DNA of 64,000 bases, taken from positions 109,316 through 173,315 of the forward strand of contig DASPIU010000059.1 of assembly GCA_035629025.1 (NCBI GenBank), read 5' to 3'. The notes under the pieces are model-generated. The model had not been told where the DNA came from. It did not search any database and was given only the letters and a program-made list of their open reading frames with translations. The DNA is from Stenotrophomonas_A sp035629025 (GTDB lineage Bacteria; Pseudomonadota; Gammaproteobacteria; Xanthomonadales; Xanthomonadaceae). Shown piece by piece: positions 43,668-52,544 of this stretch. The position numbers were made by a program, and so were the translations under genes. How positions within the stretch are numbered: position 1 is the first letter of the stretch; each line of letters starts with the position of its first letter.

Positions 43668-44719
43668 TGCGGCTTCCTGGGTGCGCGCGGCTGTGCGCTC
43701 TTCGCACGCGGCTTGGCCTGCTGCGCAGCGGGCCTGGCGGCCTTTGGCGCGGCAGCGGGCTTGTCTGGCCGTGTTTGCGATGGCGATGGGCCAGGCGAAC
43801 GCGCCGTCGCCGCGACCAGCCGGCGCACCGTGCGTTCAAGTTCGGCAATGCGCTTGTGCGCGGCGTCCATCTCCGAGCGCGTCGGCATGCCGTACTGGCT
43901 GGCGACCTGCTCCACCTCGCCCTGCAACGCCGCACGCAGGCGCATGTGGGCGTTGGCGAAGGCGCCATAGATGTCGCGGAATTCCTCGGACAGCGCAATC
44001 GCCGAATACGCCTCCTCGGCCGCTTCGATCCACAGGTCGAACAGCGCGCGCGCACTGGTCAGCTTGCTGCCCAGCGCCTCATGCTCGGCCAGTTTGGTTT
44101 CAAAGCGGTCGAAGGCCTGCTCCAGCGCCTCGCGCAGTTGCTGCAGGTAGGCCTGCGAGCGCGCCTGGTAGTCCTGCTGCAGGCGGGCCATCGCCTGCCA
44201 GCGCGAATGATGGTTGCGGCCCAGGCCAAACGCCGGCATGTCCAGCCACGGCGCGCTGTTGCGCTGCCATTGCCCGAGCAATTGCGCCGCCTGCTCCAGC
44301 CACGGATCGAAGCCGCCGGCGGCGCCACCACGCAGGCTCCCCAGCACCCAATGCAGCATGCCGTCGCCCTGCGCCTTGACCGCGTTGCGCCAGGCATCGG
44401 CGACTTCGGCGCTGCTGGTATCGCGGCCGGCAAAGCGCGCGGCCACGTCCTGCATCAGCGCGAGCCAGTCGGCGGCCTGGCCGCTGGCGCGATCAACCGG
44501 CGCCTGCGCATCGGCGGGCACACCTTCGCCGAGCACCGAGCGCCACCAGCCCAGGGCCTGCGACCATTCTGCGCCGGCACCACTGCCCTCGCCTGCCGCG
44601 CCCTGGCCGGGCACCGGACCACCGCCGGCACCCTGTTGCAGGGATTGGCTCCAGGCTTCCCAGTAGCGGCGCGACTGCGCCTGGAAGTCCTGGGCCGGAT
44701 CATCGCCATTGGCCGTCAT
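43664..44719 (-). CDS. phaE: Class III PHA synthase subunit PhaE
   Basis: Partner of PhaC needed for active class III synthase. The 351-residue protein is helical, with the family pattern DLWIEAAEEAYSAIALSEEF (about 225-245) and a long coiled segment before it. The C-terminal 60 residues are an Ala/Pro/Lys/Arg-rich tail that may contact the granule or DNA. AGGAGG lies five bases before the ATG at 44719. It is 13 bases after pssA, so it may share that transcript. Confidence 0.92.
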   Translation of the reverse strand: MTANGDDPAQDFQAQSRRYWEAWSQSLQQGAGGGPVPGQGAAGEGSGAGAEWSQALGWWRSVLGEGVPADAQAPVDRASGQAADWLALMQDVAARFAGRDTSSAEVADAWRNAVKAQGDGMLHWVLGSLRGGAAGGFDPWLEQAAQLLGQWQRNSAPWLDMPAFGLGRNHHSRWQAMARLQQDYQARSQAYLQQLREALEQAFDRFETKLAEHEALGSKLTSARALFDLWIEAAEEAYSAIALSEEFRDIYGAFANAHMRLRAALQGEVEQVASQYGMPTRSEMDAAHKRIAELERTVRRLVAATARSPGPSPSQTRPDKPAAAPKAARPAAQQAKPRAKSAQPRAPRKPQ

Positions 44720-44732
44720 GTCCGCCTCCTCA

Positions 44733-45347
44733 TCACGGCTTGGGGATGCGCAGGGTCTTGCTGATCATCAGCGAGCCCGACAAGGCGTACAGCAGCACCA
44801 GCGGATGCAGCAGCCACGGGCCGATGCGCCACTGGCCCCACCACAGTTCCTCGCCGATGCGGCCGCTCGCGGCGGCCACCACCAGGACAATCACCAGGAT
44901 CAGGCTGGTCGGGATCGGCGTGCCCTCGAAATACGGCACCTTGTCGTCGGCGCCGGCAATCTGCTCGGCGGTGACGTTGTAGCGCGCCAGGCGGCTGACG
45001 CCGCAGCACACGAAATAGCTCAGCACCAGCCAATCCCAGCCGCCCTGCAGGCCGCAGGCGTAACCGAGCGCGGCGGGCGCCACGCCGAAGGAGATCACGT
45101 CGGCCAGCGAATCGAGCTCGCGCCCCAACGTGGAGGAAGACTTGCGCCAGCGCGCGATGCGGCCGTCGAGTGCGTCGAAGATGAAGGCCAACGGGATCAG
45201 CGCCATGCCAAACAACAGGTCGCCGCGATGGCCCTCCTGCAGGAAGCGCATGGCGGCGAAGATCGCGCCGGTGCCACAGAAGGCGTTGGCCAGGGTGAAC
45301 CAGTCGGCCAGCTGGAAGTCGCGCAACATCGAGAAGTGGCGTTTCAT
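44733..45347 (-). CDS. pssA: CDP-diacylglycerol-serine O-phosphatidyltransferase
   Basis: Inner-membrane enzyme making phosphatidylserine from CDP-diacylglycerol and serine, the precursor of phosphatidylethanolamine. The 204-residue protein has about six hydrophobic segments and the CDP-alcohol phosphatidyltransferase motif DG..AR........G..LDS..D (DALDGRIARW then GRELDSLADVISFG). This is the short, membrane type II form rather than the E. coli PLD type. The ATG at 45347 gives MKRHFSMLRDF, as in homologues. It is upstream of phaE. Confidence 0.92.
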   Translation of the reverse strand: MKRHFSMLRDFQLADWFTLANAFCGTGAIFAAMRFLQEGHRGDLLFGMALIPLAFIFDALDGRIARWRKSSSTLGRELDSLADVISFGVAPAALGYACGLQGGWDWLVLSYFVCCGVSRLARYNVTAEQIAGADDKVPYFEGTPIPTSLILVIVLVVAAASGRIGEELWWGQWRIGPWLLHPLVLLYALSGSLMISKTLRIPKP

Positions 45348-45445
45348 GCAAACTCGGGACCGGGACCGACGCACAGGTTAGCGCGACGAAGGCGCGGCGG
45401 CGACCGGTCGCACCTGCCCTTCCCCGCCATCTTCAGGAGGCTTTG

Positions 45446-46204
45446 ATGCATCACGTTCTGATCACCGGTGCCGGCAGCGGCATCGGCGCGGGCATTGCCG
45501 CGCACCTGGCCCAGGCCGGGCACCATGTGCTGGCCAGCGACCTGGACCTGGGCGCGGCGCAGGCGGTGGCCGCGGACATCAACGCGGCGGGCGGGTCGGC
45601 GCAGGCACTGGCGCTGGATGTCACCTCCGAAGCCAGCATCACCCAGGCGCTGGCCGGGCTGTCGCGCGGGCCGGACGTACTGGTCAACAACGCCGGCTTG
45701 CAGCACGTGGCGCCACTGGAGGCGTTCCCGATGGAGCGCTGGGAGTTGCTGGTGGAGGTGATGCTGACCGGGGTGGCGCGGCTGACGCGGGCGGTGCTGC
45801 CGGGAATGCGCGAGCGCGGCTTCGGCCGGATCGTCAACATCGGCAGCATCCATTCGCTGGTGGCGAGCCCGTACAAGAGTGCGTATGTGGCGGCCAAGCA
45901 CGGGCTGGTGGGGTTTGCCAAGGTGGTGGCGCTGGAGACCGCGGCGCACGACATCACGATCAACACGCTGTGCCCGAGTTACGTGAAGACACCGCTGGTG
46001 GACCGGCAGATCGCCGACCAGGCGCGTGCGCGGGGGATGGCGGAGGACGAGGTGATCGCGAAGGTGATGCTGGCGCCGATGCCGAAGGGTCGGTTCATCG
46101 AGTACGACGAGCTGGCCGGGGCGATCGGGTTCCTGGCCTCGGCGGCGGCGCGCAACATCACCGGGCAGGTGCTGGCGATCGACGGGGGCTGGACGGTGCA
46201 GTGA
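45446..46204 (+). CDS. bdhA: D-3-hydroxybutyrate dehydrogenase
   Basis: NAD-dependent short-chain dehydrogenase oxidising 3-hydroxybutyrate to acetoacetate, a step in PHB mobilisation. The 252-residue protein has the cofactor motif TGAGSGIG, the NNAG strand and the Ser...YxxxK catalytic set (NIGSIHSLVASPYKSAYVAAKH). The family-specific LCPSYVKTPLVDRQI is present. AGGAGG lies five bases before the ATG at 45446. It is divergent from pssA and near phaE-phaC, supporting the PHB role. Confidence 0.92.
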   Translation: MHHVLITGAGSGIGAGIAAHLAQAGHHVLASDLDLGAAQAVAADINAAGGSAQALALDVTSEASITQALAGLSRGPDVLVNNAGLQHVAPLEAFPMERWELLVEVMLTGVARLTRAVLPGMRERGFGRIVNIGSIHSLVASPYKSAYVAAKHGLVGFAKVVALETAAHDITINTLCPSYVKTPLVDRQIADQARARGMAEDEVIAKVMLAPMPKGRFIEYDELAGAIGFLASAAARNITGQVLAIDGGWTVQ

Positions 46205-46287
46205 GGGCGGCCAGATGGGGCCAAAACGATGTGGTCAAAACTTGGCCACCCTACTTGACAGCCAAGGCCGGCACGGGCTCCCGGCGA

Positions 46288-46322
46288 TTATCCATAACGT
46301 TGTCCACATGGGGTGTGGATAG
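46288..46322. promoter_or_regulatory. Cluster of DnaA-box-like 9-mers
   Basis: Three sites each one mismatch from TTATCCACA lie within 35 bases: TTATCCATA (46288-46296), TTGTCCACA (46300-46308) and, inverted, TGTGGATAG (46314-46322). The last two also form a six-pair hairpin (TCCACA/TGTGGA) between convergent genes, so a plain RNA hairpin is the competing explanation. Confidence 0.35.
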
Positions 46323-46333
46323 TCCGGGGGCGC

Positions 46334-46834
46334 TTACCGCGAGAACGACCAGGACTGCATGCGGCCGTCGCGGTACGGCATCACGCCGTGGAACGGCCGC
46401 GGGTCGGCGTCGAAGACCAGGGGCAGGAAGTGGCGGTCGCCTTCCCACATCGGCAATCCGTGCAGGCGGTCCAGGGCGACCCATTCCAGGGTGCCTTCGG
46501 GGTTGGATTGCAGGGTCTGCCCGCTGTAGCGATCGATGACGAAGACAAAGCCCAGCCAGTCCTCGCCGTGCTTGCCGAAGCCCGGCCAGCTGACCGTGCC
46601 GCGCAGGCGCATGGCCTCGCATTCGATGCCGGCTTCCTCGCGCAGCTCGCGACGCATGCAGGCCATCACGTCTTCGTCCGGTTCCACCTTGCCGCCCAAG
46701 CCGTTGTACTTGCCCAGGTGGTGGTCGCCAGGGCGGGCATTGCGGTGGACCATCAGGACCTGCGAGCCGTCGGCTGAAAGCACGTAGCCGAGGGTGGCGA
46801 CGATCGGGGTGTAGGGCATGAGGCGGCGAGGCAT
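46334..46834 (-). CDS. NUDIX hydrolase, MutT/MTH1-like
   Basis: Pyrophosphohydrolase of 166 residues, likely acting on oxidised nucleotides such as 8-oxo-dGTP. The NUDIX box GGKVEPDEDVMACMRRELREEAG is intact by position (about residues 47-70), with the catalytic REUxEE acids. The WPGFGKHGEDWLGFVFV and WEGDRHFLPLVF segments resemble the eukaryotic MTH1-like subgroup. The ATG at 46834 or an inner one at 46819 could be used. It is convergent with bdhA and followed upstream by the DUF1249 gene. Confidence 0.88.
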   Translation of the reverse strand: MPRRLMPYTPIVATLGYVLSADGSQVLMVHRNARPGDHHLGKYNGLGGKVEPDEDVMACMRRELREEAGIECEAMRLRGTVSWPGFGKHGEDWLGFVFVIDRYSGQTLQSNPEGTLEWVALDRLHGLPMWEGDRHFLPLVFDADPRPFHGVMPYRDGRMQSWSFSR

Positions 46835-46883
46835 GGGACAGAAAGGGCGGCAGTATGCCGCATCGCCCGCCAGCGGTTGCCGC

Positions 46884-47375
46884 TCAGTCGGCCGGGACCG
46901 CCGCCAGATCCGGGGTGGCCGGGCGCAGGCGGGCCACGCCGTGGCCGCGTTCGGCCAGGTATTCCAGCCACTTGCCGAGGAAGGTGTTCATCCGCATGCG
47001 GTGGCTGATCAGCTCGGCCGGCGGGGGGTACAGGCCCATCACGTCCTGCCAGCGGCGCCCCACATAGCAGTGGGTGGTCTCGGCCTGGCGGGCGTCACGG
47101 TAGACGCGCACGTAGGCCGATGGATCCGGCTCGCCGGTGACCGGGTCGCACAGGTCGTAGGTCAGGCGCAGCTCCACCGTGTAGGGGTGTTGCTCCAGCA
47201 CTTCCAGGCGCAGGTCCAGGCCGTCGCCGACGCTGGAAATGTAGCTGCCGGCGGCCAGATCGGCCGGGGCAAACAGGCGCGTGAGATGGACGTAGTTCTC
47301 CGCGTACAGGCCCATCAGCCAGCCGAAGCGGCTCAGGCGGGGGATGCGTTCGTGGCGTGCCGGGGCGTACTGCAT
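46884..47375 (-). CDS. DUF1249 protein (YqiB-like)
   Basis: Soluble protein of 163 residues matching the DUF1249 family: an N-terminal MGLYAENYVHLTRL helix, a strand-rich core with VELRLTYDL and YVRVYRDARQAE, and the C-terminal RMRMNTFLGKWLEYL. The family is widespread in gammaproteobacteria near nudF-type NUDIX genes, as it is here (50 bases upstream of a NUDIX gene). The function is unknown. Confidence 0.85.
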   Translation of the reverse strand: MQYAPARHERIPRLSRFGWLMGLYAENYVHLTRLFAPADLAAGSYISSVGDGLDLRLEVLEQHPYTVELRLTYDLCDPVTGEPDPSAYVRVYRDARQAETTHCYVGRRWQDVMGLYPPPAELISHRMRMNTFLGKWLEYLAERGHGVARLRPATPDLAAVPAD

Positions 47376-47474
47376 GCGCCGATGCTACACGCTGCGCCGC
47401 GCCGTGGGCAGAATTGAAAACCGCCCTGCCCGTCCCAATCTGAAGGGCGCGGCGTCGGTGCCCGCCCCACCCGC

Positions 47475-48296
47475 TCAGAACATTTCGCGCTGCAGGCCAA
47501 AGGTGCTGAGCACCTTGCTGGAGATTTCCTCGATCGAGGTATGCGTCGTGCTCAGCGTGGGAATGCGCTCGAGCTGGAACATGCGCTCGGCGGCGGCCAC
47601 TTCGCGCCGGCAGGTCTCCAGCGCCGCATAGCGCGAATTGGGCCGACGCTCCTGGCGGATCTGCTGCAGACGGTCCGGATCGATGGTCAGCCCGAACAGC
47701 TTGCGCCGGTAGGCGCGCAGCCGCGGCGGCAGATGCTCGGACTCCAGATCCTCATCGGTCAGCGGGTAATTGGCCGCCTTCACCCCGTAATGCAGGGCCA
47801 GGTAGATGCAGGTCGGGGTCTTGCCGGCGCGCGACACGGCCACCAGGATCACGTCGGCCTCGTCGTAGTTCAGGGCCACGCCGTCGTCGTGGCTGAGGGC
47901 GAAGTTCATCGCGTTGATGCGGCGATGGTAGGTCTCGAAGTCGACCATGCCGTGCGCCTGGCCCACCCGCGAGTGGCGCGGACTGTTGAGCTCGCGCTCC
48001 AGCGGCTCGATGAAGGGGGCGAACACGTCCAGCATCAGTGCCCCGCTCTCGGCCAGGATCAGGCTCAACTGCGGGTCCACGCAGGAATTGACCACGATCG
48101 GCCGCGCCTGGTAGCGCTCACCGGTGGCCACGATGCGGTGGCAGGCCTCACGCGCCTTGTCTGGATCGTCTATGAACGAAAGCCGGTCGGTGACGAAGCT
48201 GAAACCGGTGAACTGGGTGAGCAGGCTATGCCCAATGGTTTCAGCGGTGATACCGGTTCCATCGGACACATAGAACACCGGCCGGATCATCGACAT
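47475..48296 (-). CDS. ppsR: PEP synthase regulatory kinase/phosphotransferase
   Basis: DUF299-family enzyme that inactivates PEP synthase by ADP-dependent phosphorylation of a threonine and reactivates it by phosphate-dependent dephosphorylation. The 273-residue protein has the N-terminal VFYVSDGTGITAETIGHSLL and a P-loop, VSRAGKTPTCIYLA. The ATG at 48296 follows AAGGGAG at a good distance; a GTG nine bases earlier is possible. It is divergent from ppsA with 142 bases between, the standard layout for this regulator-target pair. Confidence 0.94.
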   Translation of the reverse strand: MSMIRPVFYVSDGTGITAETIGHSLLTQFTGFSFVTDRLSFIDDPDKAREACHRIVATGERYQARPIVVNSCVDPQLSLILAESGALMLDVFAPFIEPLERELNSPRHSRVGQAHGMVDFETYHRRINAMNFALSHDDGVALNYDEADVILVAVSRAGKTPTCIYLALHYGVKAANYPLTDEDLESEHLPPRLRAYRRKLFGLTIDPDRLQQIRQERRPNSRYAALETCRREVAAAERMFQLERIPTLSTTHTSIEEISSKVLSTFGLQREMF

Positions 48297-48438
48297 AGGC
48301 TTCACTCCCTTGGTGATTTTCGCTTCGCGCGGAAATGCAATCTTGTGCCGGCTTGCTGGCGCACTGCATCATAGTGGCTTCTTCCTACGGACGCGGCCAT
48401 GCAGCCCGCTCGGGCGATGGCCATACGGAGCATCGCGC

Positions 48439-50814
48439 TTGAACGAGAATATCCTGTGGTTGCATGAGCTGCGCCTGGCCGATCTGGCCCGCGTGGGTGG
48501 CAAGAACTCTTCGCTGGGCGAAATGATCGGCCACCTGGCCGGCCTGGGGGTTTCGGTCCCCGGCGGCTACGCCACCACTGCCGAAGCCTTCAAGGCGTTC
48601 ATCGCGCACAACGACCTGTCCAAGCGCATCTTCGACAAGCTCGCCACGCTGGATGTGGAAGACGTCAATGCGTTGACCGCCGCCGGCAAGGAAATCCGCG
48701 GCTGGGTGATCGACGCGCCGCTGCAGCCGGACCTGGACCAGGACATCCGCAGCGCCTATGCGCAGCTGTGCGCCGAAAATGGCGGCGGCGACGTGGCGGT
48801 GGCGGTGCGCTCCTCGGCTACCGCCGAGGACCTGCCCGATGCCTCCTTCGCCGGGCAGCAGGAGACCTTCCTCAACGTGACTGGTGCCGACGATGTCGTG
48901 CACAAGGTCAAGGAAGTGTTCGCCAGCCTCTACAACGATCGCGCCATCGCCTACCGCGTGCACCACGGCTTCAAGCACGAGGACGTGTTCCTGTCGGCCG
49001 GCGTGCAGCTGATGGTGCGCTCGGACGTGGGCGCCTCGGGCGTGCTGTTCACCCTGGACACCGAGTCCGGCTTCCGCGACGTGGTCTTTGTCACCGCCAG
49101 CCTCGGCCTGGGCGAGATGGTCGTGCAGGGCGCGGTGAATCCGGACGAGTTCTACGTCTACAAGCCCACGCTGCAAGCGGGCAAGCCGGCGATCCTGCGC
49201 CGCTCGCTCGGCAGCAAGGCCGTGCGCATGGTGTATTCGGACAAGCCCGGCGAGCGCGTGCGCATCGAGGACACGCCGGTCGAGCTGCGCGGCCGCTTCG
49301 CTCTCAGCGATGCCGACGTGCAGGAACTGGCCAAGCAGTCGCTGGTGATCGAAAAGCACTACGGCCGGCCGATGGACATCGAGTGGGCCAAGGACGGCGT
49401 GAGCGGCAAGCTGTTCATCGTGCAGGCGCGCCCGGAGACGGTGAAGTCGCGCAGCCACGCCACGCAGATCGAGCGCTACGCATTGGAACGCCGCGGCGAA
49501 GTGATTACCGAAGGCCGCGCGATCGGGCAGAAGATCGGCGCCGGCGTGGCCCGCGTGGTGCGCTCGCTCGATGACATGAACCGCGTGCAGCCGGGCGATG
49601 TGCTGGTCGCCGACATGACCGATCCGGACTGGGAACCGGTGATGAAGCGCGCCAGCGCGATCGTCACCAACCGCGGTGGACGCACCTGCCATGCGGCGAT
49701 CATCGCGCGCGAGCTCGGCGTGCCCGCCGTGGTCGGGACCGGCAACGCACTGGAAACCATCAAGGACGGCGCCGAGGTCACGGTCAGCTGCGCCGAAGGC
49801 GACACCGGCTACATCTATGCCGGGCAGCTGGCGTTCGAGCGCACCACCACCGACCTGGGCAACATGCCGCCGGCGCCGCTGAAGATCATGATGAACGTCG
49901 CCAACCCCGAGCGCGCGTTCGATTTCGGCCAGCTGCCCAACGCTGGCATCGGCCTGGCGCGCCTGGAAATGATCATCGCCAGCCACATCGGCGTGCATCC
50001 CAATGCCCTGCTCGAATACGACAAGCAGGACGCCGAGACGAAGAGGAAGATCGACGCCAAGATCGCCGGCTATGCCGACCCGGTCAGCTTCTACGTCGAC
50101 CGCCTGGCCGAGGGCATCGCCACCCTCACCGCGTCGGTGGCGCCGAACACGGTGATCGTGCGCCTGTCGGACTTCAAGTCCAACGAGTACGCCAACCTCA
50201 TCGGCGGCAACCGCTACGAGCCGCACGAGGAAAACCCGATGATCGGCTTCCGCGGCGCCAGCCGCTATGTCGATCCGTCCTTCGCCGCCGCCTTCGCCCT
50301 GGAGTGCCGCGCGGTGCTGAAGGTGCGCAACGAGATGGGCCTGGACAACCTGTGGGTGATGATCCCGTTCGTGCGCACGCTGGAGGAAGGCCAGAAGGTG
50401 CTCGATGTGCTGGCCGCCAACGGCCTGCGCAAGGGCGAGGACGGGCTGAAGATCATCATGATGTGCGAGCTGCCGTCCAACGCGCTGCTGGCCGACGAGT
50501 TCCTGGAACTGTTCGATGGCTTCTCGATCGGCTCCAACGACCTGACCCAGCTGACCCTCGGCCTGGACCGCGACTCCTCGGTCGTGGCGCATCTGTTCGA
50601 CGAGCGCAACCCGGCGGTGAAGAAGCTGCTGTCGATGGCGATCAAGGCCGCGCGCGCCAAGGGCAAGTACGTCGGCATCTGCGGCCAGGGCCCCTCGGAC
50701 CATCCGGACCTGGCCGAGTGGCTGATGCAGGAAGGCATCGAGTCGGTGTCGCTCAATCCCGATACCGTGGTCGATACCTGGCTGCGCCTGGCCAAGCTGA
50801 AAGCGGCAGGCTGA
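48439..50814 (+). CDS. ppsA: Phosphoenolpyruvate synthase
   Basis: Gluconeogenic enzyme converting pyruvate, ATP and water to PEP, AMP and phosphate. The 791-residue protein has the N-terminal ATP-grasp domain (VGGKNSSLGEMI, SSATAEDLPDASFAGQQ), the phosphohistidine domain with GGRTCHAAIIARELG, and the C-terminal PEP-binding barrel (SNDLTQLTLGLDRDS). The start is TTG at 48439, preceded by GGAG; homologues begin at the same NENILWLHELRL. It is followed by a strong terminator. Confidence 0.96.
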   Translation: MNENILWLHELRLADLARVGGKNSSLGEMIGHLAGLGVSVPGGYATTAEAFKAFIAHNDLSKRIFDKLATLDVEDVNALTAAGKEIRGWVIDAPLQPDLDQDIRSAYAQLCAENGGGDVAVAVRSSATAEDLPDASFAGQQETFLNVTGADDVVHKVKEVFASLYNDRAIAYRVHHGFKHEDVFLSAGVQLMVRSDVGASGVLFTLDTESGFRDVVFVTASLGLGEMVVQGAVNPDEFYVYKPTLQAGKPAILRRSLGSKAVRMVYSDKPGERVRIEDTPVELRGRFALSDADVQELAKQSLVIEKHYGRPMDIEWAKDGVSGKLFIVQARPETVKSRSHATQIERYALERRGEVITEGRAIGQKIGAGVARVVRSLDDMNRVQPGDVLVADMTDPDWEPVMKRASAIVTNRGGRTCHAAIIARELGVPAVVGTGNALETIKDGAEVTVSCAEGDTGYIYAGQLAFERTTTDLGNMPPAPLKIMMNVANPERAFDFGQLPNAGIGLARLEMIIASHIGVHPNALLEYDKQDAETKRKIDAKIAGYADPVSFYVDRLAEGIATLTASVAPNTVIVRLSDFKSNEYANLIGGNRYEPHEENPMIGFRGASRYVDPSFAAAFALECRAVLKVRNEMGLDNLWVMIPFVRTLEEGQKVLDVLAANGLRKGEDGLKIIMMCELPSNALLADEFLELFDGFSIGSNDLTQLTLGLDRDSSVVAHLFDERNPAVKKLLSMAIKAARAKGKYVGICGQGPSDHPDLAEWLMQEGIESVSLNPDTVVDTWLRLAKLKAAG

Positions 50815-50853
50815 CATCGCGTTGACCGTTCGCGGTCTAGTCTGAACTCACGC

Positions 50854-50884
50854 AGGCCCCGCAATGCGGGGCCTCGTGTTTTCT
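50854..50884 (+). terminator. Rho-independent terminator after ppsA
   Basis: AGGCCCCGC-AAT-GCGGGGCCT forms a perfect 9-pair stem followed by CGTGTTTTC, 40 bases after the ppsA stop. Confidence 0.85.
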
Positions 50885-50903
50885 GACCAGAGGAATCCCC
50901 CGC

Positions 50904-51854
50904 ATGACGCCAGCCGCTCCTGCCCACCCCGCCCCCGCTGCCACCGACGCCCCGACGCTTGAACCGCTGGCCCCGGTGTCCTGGGTACAGCACGTGGACT
51001 GGCAACGCCTGCTGGAAACCTACGGCATTCCCGCGCTGGCGGCGCTGGCGGTACTGCTGGTCGGCATCTGGCTGGCGCGGCGCATCGCGAACGTGGTGCC
51101 GCGCGCCACACACCGCATCGGTGCCGACCCGATGCTCGGCAGTTTCCTGCGCAATGTCACTTACGTGGCGGCGCTGGTCATCGTGGTGGTCATTGCCATT
51201 GCCACGCTGGGCGTGCCGGTCTCGCCGCTGCTGGCGGTGCTGGGTACCGCCGGTCTGGCGGTCGGCCTGGCCTTGAAGGATTCGCTGTCCAACATCGCCT
51301 CGGGGGTGATGCTGGTGACGCTGCGGCCGTTCCATGTCGGTGATGTGGTCACGGTGGCCGGCGAGACCGGCACCGTCGAGTCAGTGCGCATCTTCCAGAC
51401 CGTCCTCAATGGCGCCGACCTGCAGCGCTACACCATCCCCAACAACCTGATCACCGCCGCGCCCATCATCAACCTCACCGCGCAGCCGAACCGCCGCGTC
51501 GAGCTGGTGATCGGCATTGGCTACCAGGACGACATCGAACAGGCACGGCGCATCGTGCTGGACCTGATGAAGGCCGATGCGCGCATCCTGGCTGAGCCAG
51601 CGGCGGATGTGGTCGTCTACGAACTGGCCGCCAACGCGGTGAATCTGGGCATCCGCTGCTTTGTCAGGGCGCCGGACTGGTTCGGGGTCAAGGTGAGCCT
51701 GCTGGAGCAGATCAAACTGGCCTTCGACCGCGCCGGCATCAATATCCCCTACCCGCAGCAGGACATGCACCTGTACCTCCACGGCGAAGACGGCCAGGCG
51801 ACCTCGCTCAAGGCGCTGGTACGCGACAACAGCGGCCCGCCTGCGCAGGCATGA
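50904..51854 (+). CDS. Small-conductance mechanosensitive channel, MscS
   Basis: Inner-membrane channel opened by membrane tension in hypo-osmotic shock. The 316-residue protein has a Pro/Ala-rich N-terminus, three membrane helices, and a pore-lining third helix with LLAVLGTAGLAVGLALKDSL and SNIASGVMLV, followed by the beta domain (FHVGDVV) and the cage. The size matches MscS-type YggB. Following the ppsA terminator, it has its own transcript, and it is convergent with orn. Confidence 0.93.
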   Translation: MTPAAPAHPAPAATDAPTLEPLAPVSWVQHVDWQRLLETYGIPALAALAVLLVGIWLARRIANVVPRATHRIGADPMLGSFLRNVTYVAALVIVVVIAIATLGVPVSPLLAVLGTAGLAVGLALKDSLSNIASGVMLVTLRPFHVGDVVTVAGETGTVESVRIFQTVLNGADLQRYTIPNNLITAAPIINLTAQPNRRVELVIGIGYQDDIEQARRIVLDLMKADARILAEPAADVVVYELAANAVNLGIRCFVRAPDWFGVKVSLLEQIKLAFDRAGINIPYPQQDMHLYLHGEDGQATSLKALVRDNSGPPAQA

Positions 51855-51866
51855 TCGGCCGCGGCG

Positions 51867-52442
51867 TCAGCCTGGCTTCGGCAGGCCCGCCAGCTCGCCC
51901 ATGTAGGCGCGGTAGTGGCGCAGTTCGTCAATGGAATCGTGCACGTCGCTCAACGCGGTGTGGCTGGAAGTCTTGGCGACACCGGCGAGCACTTGTGGCG
52001 CCCAACGCCGCGCCAGCTCCTTGATCGTGGACACGTCGAGGTTGCGGTAGTGGAAGTAGCGTTCCAGCCGCGGCATCTGCCGGTGCAGGAAGCGGCGGTC
52101 CTGGCAGATCGAGTTGCCGCACATCGGCGAGGCGCCGGCACCGATCCACTGCTGCAGGAACGCAACGGTCTGCGCCTCGGCCTGGGCGTGGTCGATCTGG
52201 CTGTCGAGCACCCGCTGCCACAGGCCGGAGCGGCGGTGCTGATTGCGGTTCCACTCGTCCATCGCTTCCAGCGTGGCCAGCGGGTGGGCGATGGCGTATT
52301 CCGGACCTTCGGCAAGCACGTTCAGCTGGGCATCGGTGACCACGGTGGCTATTTCGATGATCGAGTCGCGCCCTGTATCCAGCCCGGTCATTTCCAGATC
52401 GATCCAGATCAGCCGATCGTTACCCGCCGTCATTGCCGCCAT
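51867..52442 (-). CDS. orn: Oligoribonuclease
   Basis: Essential 3'-5' exoribonuclease of the DEDDh group that finishes RNA decay by cutting dinucleotides, including pGpG from cyclic-di-GMP turnover. The 191-residue protein has LIWIDLEMTGLD (D, E), GNSICQDRRFLHRQMP (D), and the C-terminal HTALSDVHDSI (H, D). An inner ATG at 52433 is an equally good start. It lies alone between mscS and tadA. Confidence 0.97.
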   Translation of the reverse strand: MAAMTAGNDRLIWIDLEMTGLDTGRDSIIEIATVVTDAQLNVLAEGPEYAIAHPLATLEAMDEWNRNQHRRSGLWQRVLDSQIDHAQAEAQTVAFLQQWIGAGASPMCGNSICQDRRFLHRQMPRLERYFHYRNLDVSTIKELARRWAPQVLAGVAKTSSHTALSDVHDSIDELRHYRAYMGELAGLPKPG

Positions 52443-52544
52443 GTCTCCGCCGTGCGTCGAGGAATGAGACCTTCATCATACCGCGCGATGTCGCCATGCG
52501 GCCGCATCGCCCGCCGGGCTACGGCCTCGCCCCGGGCAGCGCGC

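Noticed and set aside
48385..50817. An 810-codon minus-strand frame opposite ppsA.
   Set aside because: Antisense shadow; ppsA on the plus strand has all expected domains.
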